A DNA stretch of 64,000 nucleotides from Calditrichales bacterium MX18-03 (GCA_021083345.1 JAJGRE010000002.1:1097349-1161348); one strand, 5' to 3'. Counted from the stretch's first letter, positions 43,101 to 51,813 are shown. Program-made: numbers and translations. Notes: generated by a model from the letters alone, not told the origin.

Positions 43101-44563
43101 TCACTTCCGATAAATGCCGCACACTGGTCATTGAAATTGGGCGGACTGCTGCTTTGGAGTGCGATGTCTCCCAGTTCTTCCGTCGTGATGCTGAGCGACT
43201 CCTTGGCTGCTTCCTCAAGGAAAGAGCCCGTCCCGGCGGAGCAAGCCTCGTTCATGGCATAATCCGACGGTACCCCGTTGGTCAGGTAAGTATACTTGGC
43301 ATCCTGTCCACCGATCTCAAAGATGGTATCCACCTGAGGATCAAAATAGGCTGCTGCTTTTGCATGGGCGATGATTTCATTGATGACAGCCGGTGTCAGG
43401 GCATGCAATCCCGCAATCTGCCTGCCTGAGCCGGTAATGCCCAGACCAATGACGGATACCGGTTCATCCGTTTGAGTAAGGATTTCCTTGTAGCAAATTC
43501 TGGCCGCACCTACCGGATCCCCATTGGTCCTGAAATAGCAGCCGGCCAGCACCGCAGCATCTTCTTCCCTGATCAGGACTGCCTTTGTAGTGGTAGAACC
43601 CACATCCAGTCCCAGGATGCACCGGTCCCCTGACTGCGCCTTTTGCCTTGCTGCATCCCTGAAAGTAACCTTTGAAGCATAGGCTTTCAGGTCCGGCAGG
43701 TAGGAAAAAGTGCTTTGCCCTTCTGCAAAAAGCTGTAAACGCTCCGTAACTGCCGGCTTCCGGTTTTCAAGAGCCCACAGCGCTGCTCCAAGAGACTCGT
43801 AAGCAGTCGCGTTTTCCGGCACATGTACCGTCAGGCCTTTATTGCTAAGGAAATCCACCATGGCCGTATTCTGTGACGTACCGCCGATCAGCAGGACGCT
43901 TTCCTTTTTCACGCCTTTAAGCAGTTCGGTGATTTTTTGCGCCATCATATCGCATAGGCCTGCCACAACGCTTTCCTTGGATGCTCCCTTGTTCAGGGCG
44001 TGGGTGCAGTCACTTTTGCAGAATACAGAGCATCTTCCCGCAACCCTGTAAGGCTTCTCCCCGTCTGGTGCACCGGCAGATGCTGCAGCGACAGAAGCTG
44101 CAGCCACAGCTTCTTCAATCCCCAGGTTCATTCTTTTCAGCTGCTGCAGGAAAAATTCCCCTGTCCCTGACGCACATTTGTTTCCTGCAAATACGTCAAC
44201 GATCCGCCCTTGTTGATTCATGCAGTATGCAATAAAAGTTTCTCCTCCGGCACTGACGATAACCTCCGGCAGCGCTCTTCCTTCCGCAGCGGCACGGTCT
44301 GCATCATAACGGTAAGCATACTCCAATGCCTCCGGTTCCGATAGGGAGGACACCTTCAGCATATGCCGCAGCTTTCTTCCCGTAACAGCCATATAATCAG
44401 CTTGTTTCAGCCATTCGTCCTCCAGCAGCCTCTTGATCGCTTCCCTCGGATTTCCGTCGTGGGATCGGGTTGCGGCATTCAGCACCCGTACCTGTCCCCC
44501 CGCGTTTTCCAGAACAAGCCTGCTGATATTTGAAGCACCTATGCATAGTCCCATTGATTTCAT
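40196..44563 (-). CDS. Giant acyl-CoA dehydratase activase-related protein (two ATPase domains, DUF2229)
   Basis: A 1455-aa cytosolic Fe-S protein. Residues 1-270 are a first BadF-type ATPase domain with cluster motif GNKCASGTGEFF. Residues 316-575 are a second, better conserved copy (LGLDVGSTTTKAVLI, EIGGQDAKY, NEACSAGTGSF, NDQCAAFIGSD). A Cys-rich stretch follows at about 595-632 (CSGGKEKCDRKC, FGGACNKYY). About 670-890 is DUF2229 with Cys-containing loops, and the rest is an HgdB-related C-terminal region. The start is ATG 44563, with GAGGTG upstream. Such fusions combine activator and acceptor in one chain; the reaction is unknown. It is a single-gene unit. Confidence 0.88.
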   Translation of the reverse strand: MKSMGLCIGASNISRLVLENAGGQVRVLNAATRSHDGNPREAIKRLLEDEWLKQADYMAVTGRKLRHMLKVSSLSEPEALEYAYRYDADRAAAEGRALPEVIVSAGGETFIAYCMNQQGRIVDVFAGNKCASGTGEFFLQQLKRMNLGIEEAVAAASVAAASAGAPDGEKPYRVAGRCSVFCKSDCTHALNKGASKESVVAGLCDMMAQKITELLKGVKKESVLLIGGTSQNTAMVDFLSNKGLTVHVPENATAYESLGAALWALENRKPAVTERLQLFAEGQSTFSYLPDLKAYASKVTFRDAARQKAQSGDRCILGLDVGSTTTKAVLIREEDAAVLAGCYFRTNGDPVGAARICYKEILTQTDEPVSVIGLGITGSGRQIAGLHALTPAVINEIIAHAKAAAYFDPQVDTIFEIGGQDAKYTYLTNGVPSDYAMNEACSAGTGSFLEEAAKESLSITTEELGDIALQSSSPPNFNDQCAAFIGSDIKSAIQMGLEVKDIAAGLVYSICMNYVNRVKGSRAVGRKIFMQGGVCYNRAVPAAMAALLGKEIVVPPEPGLTGAFGVALEVRSRLHDGILKEQCFSLEELAKREVCYKPPFVCSGGKEKCDRKCTVNRIEIKGSVYPFGGACNKYYNLLADKQAYDLDIMDLAAYRERLVFERFGRNQKASLLPFNGKQVGINRALLTHTLFPLYHHFFTALGFEVVMGEEADSDGIEQKGAAFCYPVEIAHGTLHSLIRKKPDIYFLPHIKGLPVENGIEASVACPFVQAESYYLKTAFPLIKEKIVLNPVLDMSKGYGKAKPAFVEMGKRLGAGTGMTEKAFELAAQVQRGFHRECRRIGQRFLEELEENPDETALVLFGRPYNAFTASGNMGIPRKFASRGYRIIPLDFLPIEEEGPIKGMYWSMGQMILKASKLVKKHPQLFGAYITNFSCGPDSFLLSYFREEMGAKPSLTLELDGHTADAGLDTRIEAFLDVVKSYRERKDDSAIGGKTVSGSGAYTTAEVYMEKGKAWVRDSDGRSVPLTDPKVRLLIPSMGDAGSQLLAATLRHVCVNAAALPAPGEAELKLGRGHASCKECLPLLLTIGSLLSYLEARTDKEELLVYFMPETSGPCRFGQYSTMMKQVAAKLALRNVAMLSLTSENSYAGFGTDFALRAWQSVIISDILEEIHSAVLVLSEDRERGLAVFRQIKDDIIESAEQDSWKGLQAILRKAAGRLRRIPRKASLHETPKAALIGEIYVRRDAFSRQHLIEKLADRGILVKTAPIAEWIYYCDYIVKNKLVVRSQLKDRIRTHILQRFKIPYEKTIKQIFAASGFYEAHMLDVDTMISNVSDLVSPRLTGETILTVGAAITEIIEEVDGVIAIGPFGCMPGRIAEAVIGEALADKKLATARDRSLVQAVMSCYPTLPFLPIETDGNVFPQIIESRLEIFCMQVRRLHDSISTVKTEAMQGKDF

Positions 44564-44611
44564 TGGCTCACCTCAGTTTTTTCCCTAAGTATAGCCAATT
44601 TTCCTGCATTT

Positions 44612-44660
44612 TAACAAAATTAAAGACCTTTAAAGTACTTTTTCGTGCTTTAAAGGCCTT
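44612..44660 (-). terminator. Terminator after the CheY-like gene
   Basis: Long A/T-rich stem (44645-44660 with 44623-44638; one G-U or mismatch pair) with six-base loop, followed by TTTAATTTTG on the minus strand. It overlaps the last codon of the gene. Confidence 0.8.
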
Positions 44661-45135
44661 ATTTCAGCTTGTTGATATTCTTAATGTTCCTATGGATCTG
44701 ATTGACTGTCTTTCCCAGGACGTCGATGGTATCCTTCATGCTTTTCTGGTTTTCTTCCGTCCGTTTGACAAGATCGGAGCCCAAAACCGCATTGGTTACC
44801 TCCACCAGCTTATCCATGGTCAGAGGCTTTGCAATATAGTGTTTGGCACCACTCTTGATTGCCTGCAGCACTTGGATTTTCTGGGTCACAGCACTGAGCA
44901 TGATGATTTTGGCGTCAGGGTCCACCTCCAATATCTTCTTGATGGCGTCAATCCCGTTCATGGTCGGCAGGACCACATCCATGGTCACCAGGTCAGGTTG
45001 ATGCCGGTAAAAGGCTTCCAAGGCCTCATCCCCGTCGGCGGCTTCCGCTACCACGGTATGGCCCAGCTTCCTGAACATGTCCGACACAGATGCCCTAATA
45101 AAGCTTGAATCATCAACGATGAGTATTTTCGCCAT
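44659..45135 (-). CDS. CheY-like single-domain response regulator with C-terminal helix
   Basis: A 158-aa protein. Residues 1-120 are a receiver domain: acidic pair in LIVDDSSFIR, phospho-acceptor Asp in LVTMDVVLPTMNG, Thr/Ser in IIMLSAVTQ and Lys in YIAKPLTMDK. A charged 35-residue tail (about 121-158) replaces any DNA-binding domain and probably forms a helix. The start ATG 45135 lacks a strong ribosome site. It stands alone without a kinase or che genes, so its partner cannot be named. Confidence 0.88.
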   Translation of the reverse strand: MAKILIVDDSSFIRASVSDMFRKLGHTVVAEAADGDEALEAFYRHQPDLVTMDVVLPTMNGIDAIKKILEVDPDAKIIMLSAVTQKIQVLQAIKSGAKHYIAKPLTMDKLVEVTNAVLGSDLVKRTEENQKSMKDTIDVLGKTVNQIHRNIKNINKLK

Positions 45136-45264
45136 GCGGTTTCCAACCCTTTTCCCCGGTTTACGGCATATTTCGTCAAACCCTATTGCTATTATACCGT
45201 TTCCAACTGCCTTTGTAAATCGGCAAAGTCCGGCAGCCATATCCCCTGCACTGCTTCATTGCAA

Positions 45265-45293
45265 TTGAAATGCCCCCCTGCTTCTGATAGAAT
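45265..45293 (+). promoter_or_regulatory. SigA-type promoter of the EamA gene
   Basis: TTGAAA (45265-45270), a 17-base spacer and TAGAAT (45288-45293), about 64 bases before the EamA start. Confidence 0.55.
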
Positions 45294-45356
45294 GAATGAG
45301 AAACCTGAAATACAATGTACGTTCAGAAAGACCGTACCGGAAGGGAAGTCGCTATT

Positions 45357-46226
45357 ATGAATCTTGCTGGAAATATACTGGGCAGCAACCGTACCAGATC
45401 CATTATTTACCTGGTTATAGCATCCATACTCTGGAGCATCGGCGGGCTTATGATCAAGCTGGTTAACTGGAATCCGGTAGCCATAGCCGGTATGCGCAGC
45501 CTGATTGCCTCCCTGGTCATACTGGCTTTTCTGAAAAAGCCGACCCTCAGCTGGAACAGGCTTAAAGTAGGCGGTGCCGTTGCGTATGCCGGAACCGTCA
45601 TTCTTTTCGTGACCGCCAACAAACTGACCACCGCATCCAACGTCATCCTGCTCCAGTATACGGCCCCCGTGTATGTAGCATTGCTGGGGGCGTGGCTGTT
45701 AAAGGAAAAGACCACTCTTCTGGACTGGATCACCATCGCAGCGGTTCTGGGGGGCATGGCGCTTTTTTTCATTGGAGATATTTCACCGGGTAATATGCTT
45801 GGCAATATCTTGTCCATATGCAGCGGCTTCTGTCTGGCCTGCGTCACCATCCTGCTTAGAATGCAAAAGGATGCAAATCCATTGGAATCGGTGTTCTGGG
45901 GAAATCTGCTGACCGGTGTCATCGGACTGCCTTTCATGTTTATAGCCGGCATGCCGGACGGCAGGAGCTGGATGGGCTTGCTGCTTCTGGGCGTTTTTCA
46001 GTTGGGCTTCTCTTATGCGCTGTATGCTTATGCCGTCAAGCATGTGGAAGCACTTGAGGCCATTCTGGTATCGGTCATCGAACCGCTGCTGAATCCTTTC
46101 TGGGTCTTTCTTTTCGTTGGTGAATTGCCCGGTACCTGGGCTTTTATCGGCGGCTTCATCGTGCTGAGCTCGGTTATCGGGAGAAGCATCATTTTGACTT
46201 ATAAAACAAACCTGGCCGCCAGATAA
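45357..46226 (+). CDS. EamA/DMT-family transporter
   Basis: Drug/metabolite-exporter-family membrane protein, 289 aa with ten predicted hydrophobic segments in two EamA repeats (about 10-140 and 155-285). The first repeat begins IIYLVIASILWSIGGLMIKL, the second ILSICSGFCLACVTILL. The start ATG 45357 is preceded by GGAAGGG; an earlier in-frame ATG at 45315 has no ribosome site. Substrate unknown (often amino acids or small metabolites). Confidence 0.9.
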   Translation: MNLAGNILGSNRTRSIIYLVIASILWSIGGLMIKLVNWNPVAIAGMRSLIASLVILAFLKKPTLSWNRLKVGGAVAYAGTVILFVTANKLTTASNVILLQYTAPVYVALLGAWLLKEKTTLLDWITIAAVLGGMALFFIGDISPGNMLGNILSICSGFCLACVTILLRMQKDANPLESVFWGNLLTGVIGLPFMFIAGMPDGRSWMGLLLLGVFQLGFSYALYAYAVKHVEALEAILVSVIEPLLNPFWVFLFVGELPGTWAFIGGFIVLSSVIGRSIILTYKTNLAAR

Positions 46227-46256
46227 GCCGGCGGCAAAACAAAATATGCAGCCTGA

Positions 46257-46296
46257 TAAAAACCCGACCGGAGTAAACATTCCAGTCGGGTTTTTG
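46257..46296. terminator. Bidirectional terminator between EamA and flotillin genes
   Basis: Stem AAAAACCCGAC/GTCGGGTTTTT (46258-46268 with 46285-46295), with further pairing inside. It lies between convergent genes, and both directions end in a T run. Confidence 0.88.
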
Positions 46297-46304
46297 ATAC
46301 GCAT

Positions 46305-47813
46305 TTATCCCTCTGTCTTCATCTCTTTTGCCGGCTCGTGCTTTTCTTCCCTTTTCAGCACATCCATCAGATTGATACCGGTAAGGGCATTGACGGTTTC
46401 GGGCAGGGATGCCAGTATATCGGTTACATAGCCGGAGACTCTTGCGGCACCTCTGCTCTGTCCGCTTCCGGAGTCCACGACGACGATCTTCTCGGTTTTT
46501 GCAAGGGGCTCTGCGACGGCTTTGGCAATTTCCGGAAGCTTTTCTATGATCATCTGCGTGACGGCCGCATCATTATACTGCTTGTAGGCTTCCGCTTTCT
46601 TTGCCATGGCTTCCGCTTCGGCGATGCCCTTAAGCCGGATGATTTCAACCTCCGCCATACCTTCCACACGCTTTGCTTCCGCGCTGGCCTGACCTTTCAG
46701 TTTGATGGCTTCCGCCAAAGCCATTGCGCTCTGTATTTCCTTGTAACGGTCCGCTTCCGCCCGCTTTTCTGCACTGTACTTATCGGCGTCTGCTTTTTTC
46801 TCGATACTGTATTTTTCAGCATCCGCCTGCTTCACCATCGTTGCCTGCAGCTCCTGCTCACGTCTAAGGGCTTCCTGCTCAGCCAGTTCGATTTCTCTCT
46901 GCTTCCTGAGGATCTGGATCTTCATTTCCTCTTCTGCCAGTTCGATCTCCTTCTGCTTCCTGATGATGAGGACCTGCATTTTTTCTTTTTCTACCTCTTG
47001 CTGTACCTTGCTGGCCTCAATTTCATAGGCCAGGTCGGCCTTTGCCTTTTCTGTCTCCTGGTCCTTTCTGTAGGACTGCACCTTCAGCTCTTTTTGCTTG
47101 GTGGACTCGGCAATCTGCGTCTCGGATACCAGCCTGGCTGCTTCACCTTCACGGTTTGCATCGGCCGTCCTGATCTTGGTTTCCTTATTGGCCTCCGCTT
47201 CAGCAATCAGCGCATCCCTTTTGACTTCTGCGATCCGCTTCTTGCCTAGTGCTTCAAGATAGCCGTTATTATCCGATATATCCCTGATGGTAAACGCTTT
47301 GATCTCCAGTCCCATATCTGCCAGATCCATGGCAGCGACCTCCTGGACCTGGGAAGCGAACTTTTCCCTATCCTTATAGATTTCCTCCACTGAAAGCTTG
47401 GAGACGATTTCCCTCAGCTTTCCTTCAAGGACATCCTTCGCCGTATCCTTGATGACTTCTATGGTTTCCTTTTCCTTTCCGGTGTTGAACTGCTCCACCG
47501 CAGCCAGTATGGATTCCATATCCGATTTTACTTTGATGACGGCTACACCGTCTGCTTTGATATCAACGCCCTGTTCTGTCAAAGCCCCGTCAATCCCGAC
47601 TTCTATCTTCATATTCTCCAATGAAATGACATCGGTTTTCTCGAACAAGGGAATGACCATTCCCCCGCCGCCGGAAATAACCCGCTTTTTAAGGCCTGTG
47701 ACAACCAGGGCCTTATCCTGGGACACCTTCCGCCACATCAATGCAATGCTCGATAAGAGCAAGAATATGGCGATCACAATCGCAAATGAAATCTTTAAAA
47801 CCCCTAACTCCAT
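46305..47813 (-). CDS. floT: Flotillin-like SPFH-domain membrane scaffold protein
   Basis: A 502-aa scaffold of ordered membrane microdomains. One N-terminal membrane segment (FAIVIAIFLLLSSIALMW), an SPFH/band-7 domain (about 40-200: GLKKRVISGGGGMVIPLFEK) and a long Ala/Glu/Lys-rich coiled coil (about 200-410) with repeated AEA-type segments. The C-terminal region (GYVTDILASLPETVNALTG) is like YqiK/FloT. It directly follows the NfeD-like gene (start codon one base after its stop) with AAAGGAGG in the overlap, the usual yuaF-floT arrangement. Confidence 0.92.
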   Translation of the reverse strand: MELGVLKISFAIVIAIFLLLSSIALMWRKVSQDKALVVTGLKKRVISGGGGMVIPLFEKTDVISLENMKIEVGIDGALTEQGVDIKADGVAVIKVKSDMESILAAVEQFNTGKEKETIEVIKDTAKDVLEGKLREIVSKLSVEEIYKDREKFASQVQEVAAMDLADMGLEIKAFTIRDISDNNGYLEALGKKRIAEVKRDALIAEAEANKETKIRTADANREGEAARLVSETQIAESTKQKELKVQSYRKDQETEKAKADLAYEIEASKVQQEVEKEKMQVLIIRKQKEIELAEEEMKIQILRKQREIELAEQEALRREQELQATMVKQADAEKYSIEKKADADKYSAEKRAEADRYKEIQSAMALAEAIKLKGQASAEAKRVEGMAEVEIIRLKGIAEAEAMAKKAEAYKQYNDAAVTQMIIEKLPEIAKAVAEPLAKTEKIVVVDSGSGQSRGAARVSGYVTDILASLPETVNALTGINLMDVLKREEKHEPAKEMKTEG

Positions 47814-48410
47814 TTAAACGCCTCCTTTGATTTTTTTCACATAAAAGGTGTTTTTCTTTATTTCTATAATCACTACAGGCGCTCCTGTTTCAATATCCTC
47901 ACTGTCGATGGACTTGGCAGGCGCGCTGCAGGTATTGCCGCTTACCGTATAGGATATCTTTCCGTACCGGCTGCCCCGGATAGCCAATGTGACCCTGGCC
48001 AGAGCCCCTTGCAGCTTCTTCTGGGAAACGGCGCTGGTATTCTGTGCCCTGTATAACGGCACAATGATAAAGCGGTGCAGTAAAAAGGATACTGCCAGAC
48101 CCGACAGCAATGCCACCACGAAAGCCCCTGCCTGCGAGAAGCCTTTCTGCATACAGATCATGCCAATCCCGCCGAATACCATGACAAAGGTGGTGATAAT
48201 AATGGGCTTCAACGGGGAAACCGGCAGCTCCGGAACGTCACCATCCACTCCTGTCCCAAGCTCCAGCTCGACACCGGTATCCACATCCAGATCCATATCT
48301 GCATCGATATCCGTTCCCATATCGGAAAAATCTGATACCCGGCCCAGTATAAAAGACAGGACGGTAAATAATATCCCACTGGTAAAACAAATCTGGAATA
48401 CTCTCAGCAT
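47814..48410 (-). CDS. NfeD/YuaF-like membrane partner of flotillin
   Basis: A 198-aa protein with three or four membrane segments (VFQICFTSGILFTVLSFI; PLKPIIITTFVMVFGGIGMI; AFVVALLSGLAVSFLLH) and a C-terminal OB-fold-like domain (LARVTLAIRGSRYGKISYTV), as in YuaF. An acidic, Asp-rich external linker (about 33-60: DIDADMDLDVD, then ELELGTGVDGD) between the first and second segments is striking. The start ATG 48410 follows GGGAG; a longer frame to 48485 has no better site. It is the first gene of the flotillin operon. Confidence 0.85.
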   Translation of the reverse strand: MLRVFQICFTSGILFTVLSFILGRVSDFSDMGTDIDADMDLDVDTGVELELGTGVDGDVPELPVSPLKPIIITTFVMVFGGIGMICMQKGFSQAGAFVVALLSGLAVSFLLHRFIIVPLYRAQNTSAVSQKKLQGALARVTLAIRGSRYGKISYTVSGNTCSAPAKSIDSEDIETGAPVVIIEIKKNTFYVKKIKGGV

Positions 48411-48493
48411 GGCGCCAGCTCCCTTTTCCGTTATTTTTTTACAGCAGCCATCTTCTATCATACCACAATTTTTCCCAGTATGCAAAGTTACAC

Positions 48494-48532
48494 CGTATAA
48501 AAGACGCCGGACTTCATCAGTCCGGCGTCTTA
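48494..48532 (-). terminator. Terminator after ileS
   Basis: Perfect 13-base-pair stem (48501-48513 with 48519-48531) with five-base loop, then TTTTAT on the minus strand. It starts 6 bp past the ileS stop. Confidence 0.88.
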
Positions 48533-48537
48533 GATTC

Positions 48538-51500
48538 TTATATTCTCTCTACCTTCATGCCTGTATTATGTCCGTTCAGGTCCTGTACCTCAAGGCCTTC
48601 CTCCGTCACCTTCAGCACTTCTACCGCAAGCGTTTCCTGCTTGATGTATTCCATATGGATCCCGACTGCAGCAGCGATTTCATCGTCGCCGTTGTAGTAT
48701 ATCTTTATCTTATCCATCATCTCAAAGTTGCTGTTCTTTCTCATCTGCTGGACTTTGGAAATGAACTCCCTGGCATAGCCTTCATTGATCAGCTCCGGTG
48801 TCAGCGTCGTATCGATGATGATGAAAATATTGTTTTCCATCGCCACCGTGAAGCCTTCCTTCGCAGAAATGCTGGTAATGACATACTCCTTGGTCAGCTC
48901 GAAGGTTTCTCCTTCGAATGCCAGGCTGACGGTCTCCCCTGCCTCGATCTTTGGTGCATAATAGGCGGCATCCGCCTGCTCCAATGCCTTTGCCAGCAGC
49001 TTGATCCGCGCGCCGAAAACCGGTCCGCCGGTCTTGTAGTTGGGCTTCAGGCTGAAGTTCATGTAGTTGTTGAGGTTCTTCTCGAAAATAACCGCTTTGA
49101 CATTCAATTCCTCCTGGATGAGGGGGATCAGATACGAGATCAGCTGCTCATATTTGGCATCGATAAACACCTTCTGAATAGGCTGCCTGACCTTGATCCT
49201 GACCTGCTCTCTGGCTGCTCTTCCAAGACCCACCAGGTCCCGCACCAGGTCCATTCTTTCTTCCAGCTTTTCATCGATCAATACTTCCATCAGCTCCGGA
49301 TAGTGTGCCAGGTGGACGGAAGCCTCACCCGTCAGGTTCCTGTATATATCCTCGGCAAGGTATGGCGCAAATGGGGCCACCATTCTGGCAACACCGGACA
49401 GAATCTCGTAAGTTGTGTTGTAGACCGCCTTCTTGTCATCCGTCAGTTCGGTATCCCAGAATCTTCTCCTGGACCGGCGGATATACCAGTTGGAAAGATC
49501 TTCACTGACAAAGTTCTGAATCTTCCGGATGGCTTTTGTCAAATCGTAGATGGCCAGTTCTGCTTCCACTTCCCTCAGCAGGCTGTTGAACTTGGAAAGG
49601 ATCCATCTGTCCAGCTCCGGCCGGTCCTTGTATTCGACGAAGAAGGATTTGGGATCGATTTCATCGGTATTGGCATAAAGGGCGAAGAAGGTATAGACGT
49701 TCTTCAGCGTTCCGAAGAACTTGCTCTGTACTTCCTTCATCCCTTCAATGTCAAACCGTGTTGTGGTCCAAGCCGGCGAAACGTACAGGAGATACCATCT
49801 CAGAACGTCGGCACCGAACTTGTCGAACATTTCAAAGGGATCTACGGTATTGCCCAGAGATTTGGACATCTTCCTGCCATCCTTATCCACCAGGTGACCG
49901 TTGACCAGAACCCGCTTGTAGGGTGAAACACCCATGACAAAGGTGGAGATGGCGATCAGGGAATAGAACCAGCCTCTGGTCTGGTCGATGCCTTCGCAGA
50001 TAAAGTCCGCCGGGAACAGCTCACTGAAGTTCTCCTTATTCTCAAAAGGATAGTGATGCTGTGCAAAGGGCATCGCGCCGCTGTCGAACCAGCAGTCGAT
50101 AACCTCTTTGACCCTTGTCATGGTTTCACCGCATTTATCGCACTTGATATGCACCTCATCCACAAAAGGACGGTGCAATTCAATGGTTTCGTCTATCTTT
50201 TCAATGGCCCGCTCAACCAGTTCCTTCCTGGAGCCTACCGTGTCAAAGTGGCCGCATTCGCAGCGCCACACCGGCAGCGGTGTTCCCCAGTACCTGTTTC
50301 TGGAAAGGGCCCAGTCATTGAGGTTCTCCAGCCAGTTGCCGAAGCGCTTTTCGCCGACATAGTCGGGATACCAGGCTACCGAGTTGTTGTTGGCAATCAA
50401 CAGGTCCTTGAGCCTGGTCATTTCCAGGTACCAGCTGGGCTTTGCGTAGTAAAGCAGCGGTGTCTTGCAGCGCCAGCAGTGGGGGTAATTGTGATCCACT
50501 TTTTCTTTCTTGAACAGCTTGCCTTCAACCGCCAGCCATTTGATGATTTCGAGATCGGCATCCATGACAAACTGCCCTTCCCAAGGCGTGGCGGTGAATT
50601 TTCCTGTCTCATCTACAGGCTGTAATACAGGCAAGTCGTACCTTCTGCCGGTCTGGTAGTCGTCTTCGCCGAAAGCAGGTGCCGTATGAACGATACCGGT
50701 ACCGTCTTCTGTGGTTACATAGTCTGCCACCGTTACGAAGAAGGCATTTTTGTCGGGTCTGACAAAAGGCATCAGCTGCTCGTATTCCATATGCTCCAGG
50801 TCTTTGCCCTTCATTTCCTCCAGGATCTCGTATTCTTCTCCCAGGACTTTATTGGCAAGACTCTTTACCAGATAATAGACTTCCTCGCCCTGCTTCGCCT
50901 TAATATAGGTTTCTCTTGGGTTCACTGTCAAAGCTACGTTTGAAGGCAGCGTCCATGGGGTTGTGGTCCATACCAGGAAATACTCGTCAACACCCTTCCG
51001 CTTGAACTTCACGACGACAGTTGTTGTCTTGATCTCCTTGTAGCCCTGGGCAACTTCGTGGGAAGCAAGGCCTGTTCCACAGCGCGGGCAATAGGGAATG
51101 ATCTTGTGCCCCTCGTAGAGATAGCCTTCCTTATGGAATTTGTCCAGTATCCACCAGATGCTTTCGATATAGTTGTTGTCAAAGGTGATATAGGGATTAT
51201 CCAGGTCGATGAGGTATGCCATCTTCTCGGTCATATCCCGCCAGAGGCCCACATACTGGAATACCGAATCGCGGCATTTCTCATTGAACTCCCGGATGCC
51301 GAACTTTTCGATGTCCTGCTTGCCGGATATTTTCAGCTGCTTTTCAACCTCGATCTCCACCGGCAGTCCATGGGTATCCCAACCGGCTTTACGCTTTACC
51401 TGATGCCCTTTCATGGTCATATAACGGCAGACCGAATCCTTCAGGGTTCTGGAGATAACATGGTGTATGCCGGGCCTTCCGTTCGCCGTAGGCGGTCCTT

Positions 51501-51636
51501 CGTAGAAGATAAAGGGAACTGATCCTTCCCTTTCCTCAATACTTCTCTTTAGAAGGTCTATTTCCTTCCAATATTCCGAAACCGCTTTTTCCCGGTCGAC
51601 AGCCTTCGCTTCGGACAGATGTCTGAACTTTTCCAT
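48538..51636 (-). CDS. ileS: Isoleucyl-tRNA synthetase, eukaryote-like (type 2)
   Basis: Class I synthetase charging tRNA-Ile, 1032 aa. The HIGH-type motif reads NGRPGIHHV (around residue 50) and the KMSKS loop is GRKMSKSLGN (near 600). The long anticodon-binding C-terminal part and the N-terminal context FIFYEGPPTANGRPGIHHV are those of the type-2 (eukaryote/archaea-like) enzyme. The C-terminal zinc finger of the standard bacterial IleS is absent. Type-2 IleS is known to be poorly inhibited by mupirocin. The start is ATG 51636 with AAAGGAAG upstream. Its expression is controlled by a T-box leader. Confidence 0.95.
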   Translation of the reverse strand: MEKFRHLSEAKAVDREKAVSEYWKEIDLLKRSIEEREGSVPFIFYEGPPTANGRPGIHHVISRTLKDSVCRYMTMKGHQVKRKAGWDTHGLPVEIEVEKQLKISGKQDIEKFGIREFNEKCRDSVFQYVGLWRDMTEKMAYLIDLDNPYITFDNNYIESIWWILDKFHKEGYLYEGHKIIPYCPRCGTGLASHEVAQGYKEIKTTTVVVKFKRKGVDEYFLVWTTTPWTLPSNVALTVNPRETYIKAKQGEEVYYLVKSLANKVLGEEYEILEEMKGKDLEHMEYEQLMPFVRPDKNAFFVTVADYVTTEDGTGIVHTAPAFGEDDYQTGRRYDLPVLQPVDETGKFTATPWEGQFVMDADLEIIKWLAVEGKLFKKEKVDHNYPHCWRCKTPLLYYAKPSWYLEMTRLKDLLIANNNSVAWYPDYVGEKRFGNWLENLNDWALSRNRYWGTPLPVWRCECGHFDTVGSRKELVERAIEKIDETIELHRPFVDEVHIKCDKCGETMTRVKEVIDCWFDSGAMPFAQHHYPFENKENFSELFPADFICEGIDQTRGWFYSLIAISTFVMGVSPYKRVLVNGHLVDKDGRKMSKSLGNTVDPFEMFDKFGADVLRWYLLYVSPAWTTTRFDIEGMKEVQSKFFGTLKNVYTFFALYANTDEIDPKSFFVEYKDRPELDRWILSKFNSLLREVEAELAIYDLTKAIRKIQNFVSEDLSNWYIRRSRRRFWDTELTDDKKAVYNTTYEILSGVARMVAPFAPYLAEDIYRNLTGEASVHLAHYPELMEVLIDEKLEERMDLVRDLVGLGRAAREQVRIKVRQPIQKVFIDAKYEQLISYLIPLIQEELNVKAVIFEKNLNNYMNFSLKPNYKTGGPVFGARIKLLAKALEQADAAYYAPKIEAGETVSLAFEGETFELTKEYVITSISAKEGFTVAMENNIFIIIDTTLTPELINEGYAREFISKVQQMRKNSNFEMMDKIKIYYNGDDEIAAAVGIHMEYIKQETLAVEVLKVTEEGLEVQDLNGHNTGMKVERI

Positions 51637-51741
51637 AGTCAACTTCCTTTCTTGTGGTTTATTTAAAAATCTAACACGCAAAAATGTACCTTTGAGACGT
51701 TTTATTTTTAAGTTTGCCAAAACTAAACGAGAAAGGCGGCT

Positions 51742-51802
51742 TGCCCGCATTTCTCAGCCCATGCGCCATTTTCGAGCTTGTGAGAAAATAATGGTGCGGG
51801 CA
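51742..51802 (-). promoter_or_regulatory. Additional dyad in the ileS leader
   Basis: TGCCCGCATTTCTCA (51742-51756) pairs with TGAGAAA (51781-51787) plus TGCGGGCA (51795-51802), leaving a seven-base bulge. An alternative pairing of the inner GCCATTTTC region with GAAAATAATGG excludes the first. It lies between the T-box terminator and the ileS start. Function unknown. Confidence 0.5.
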
Positions 51803-51813
51803 GTTAAATCATA

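Noticed and set aside
47989..49926. A 645-codon plus-strand ORF opposite ileS and the NfeD gene
   Set aside because: It lies antisense to well-recognised genes, crosses their boundary and has no ribosome site or protein-like motifs; it is a codon-bias shadow.
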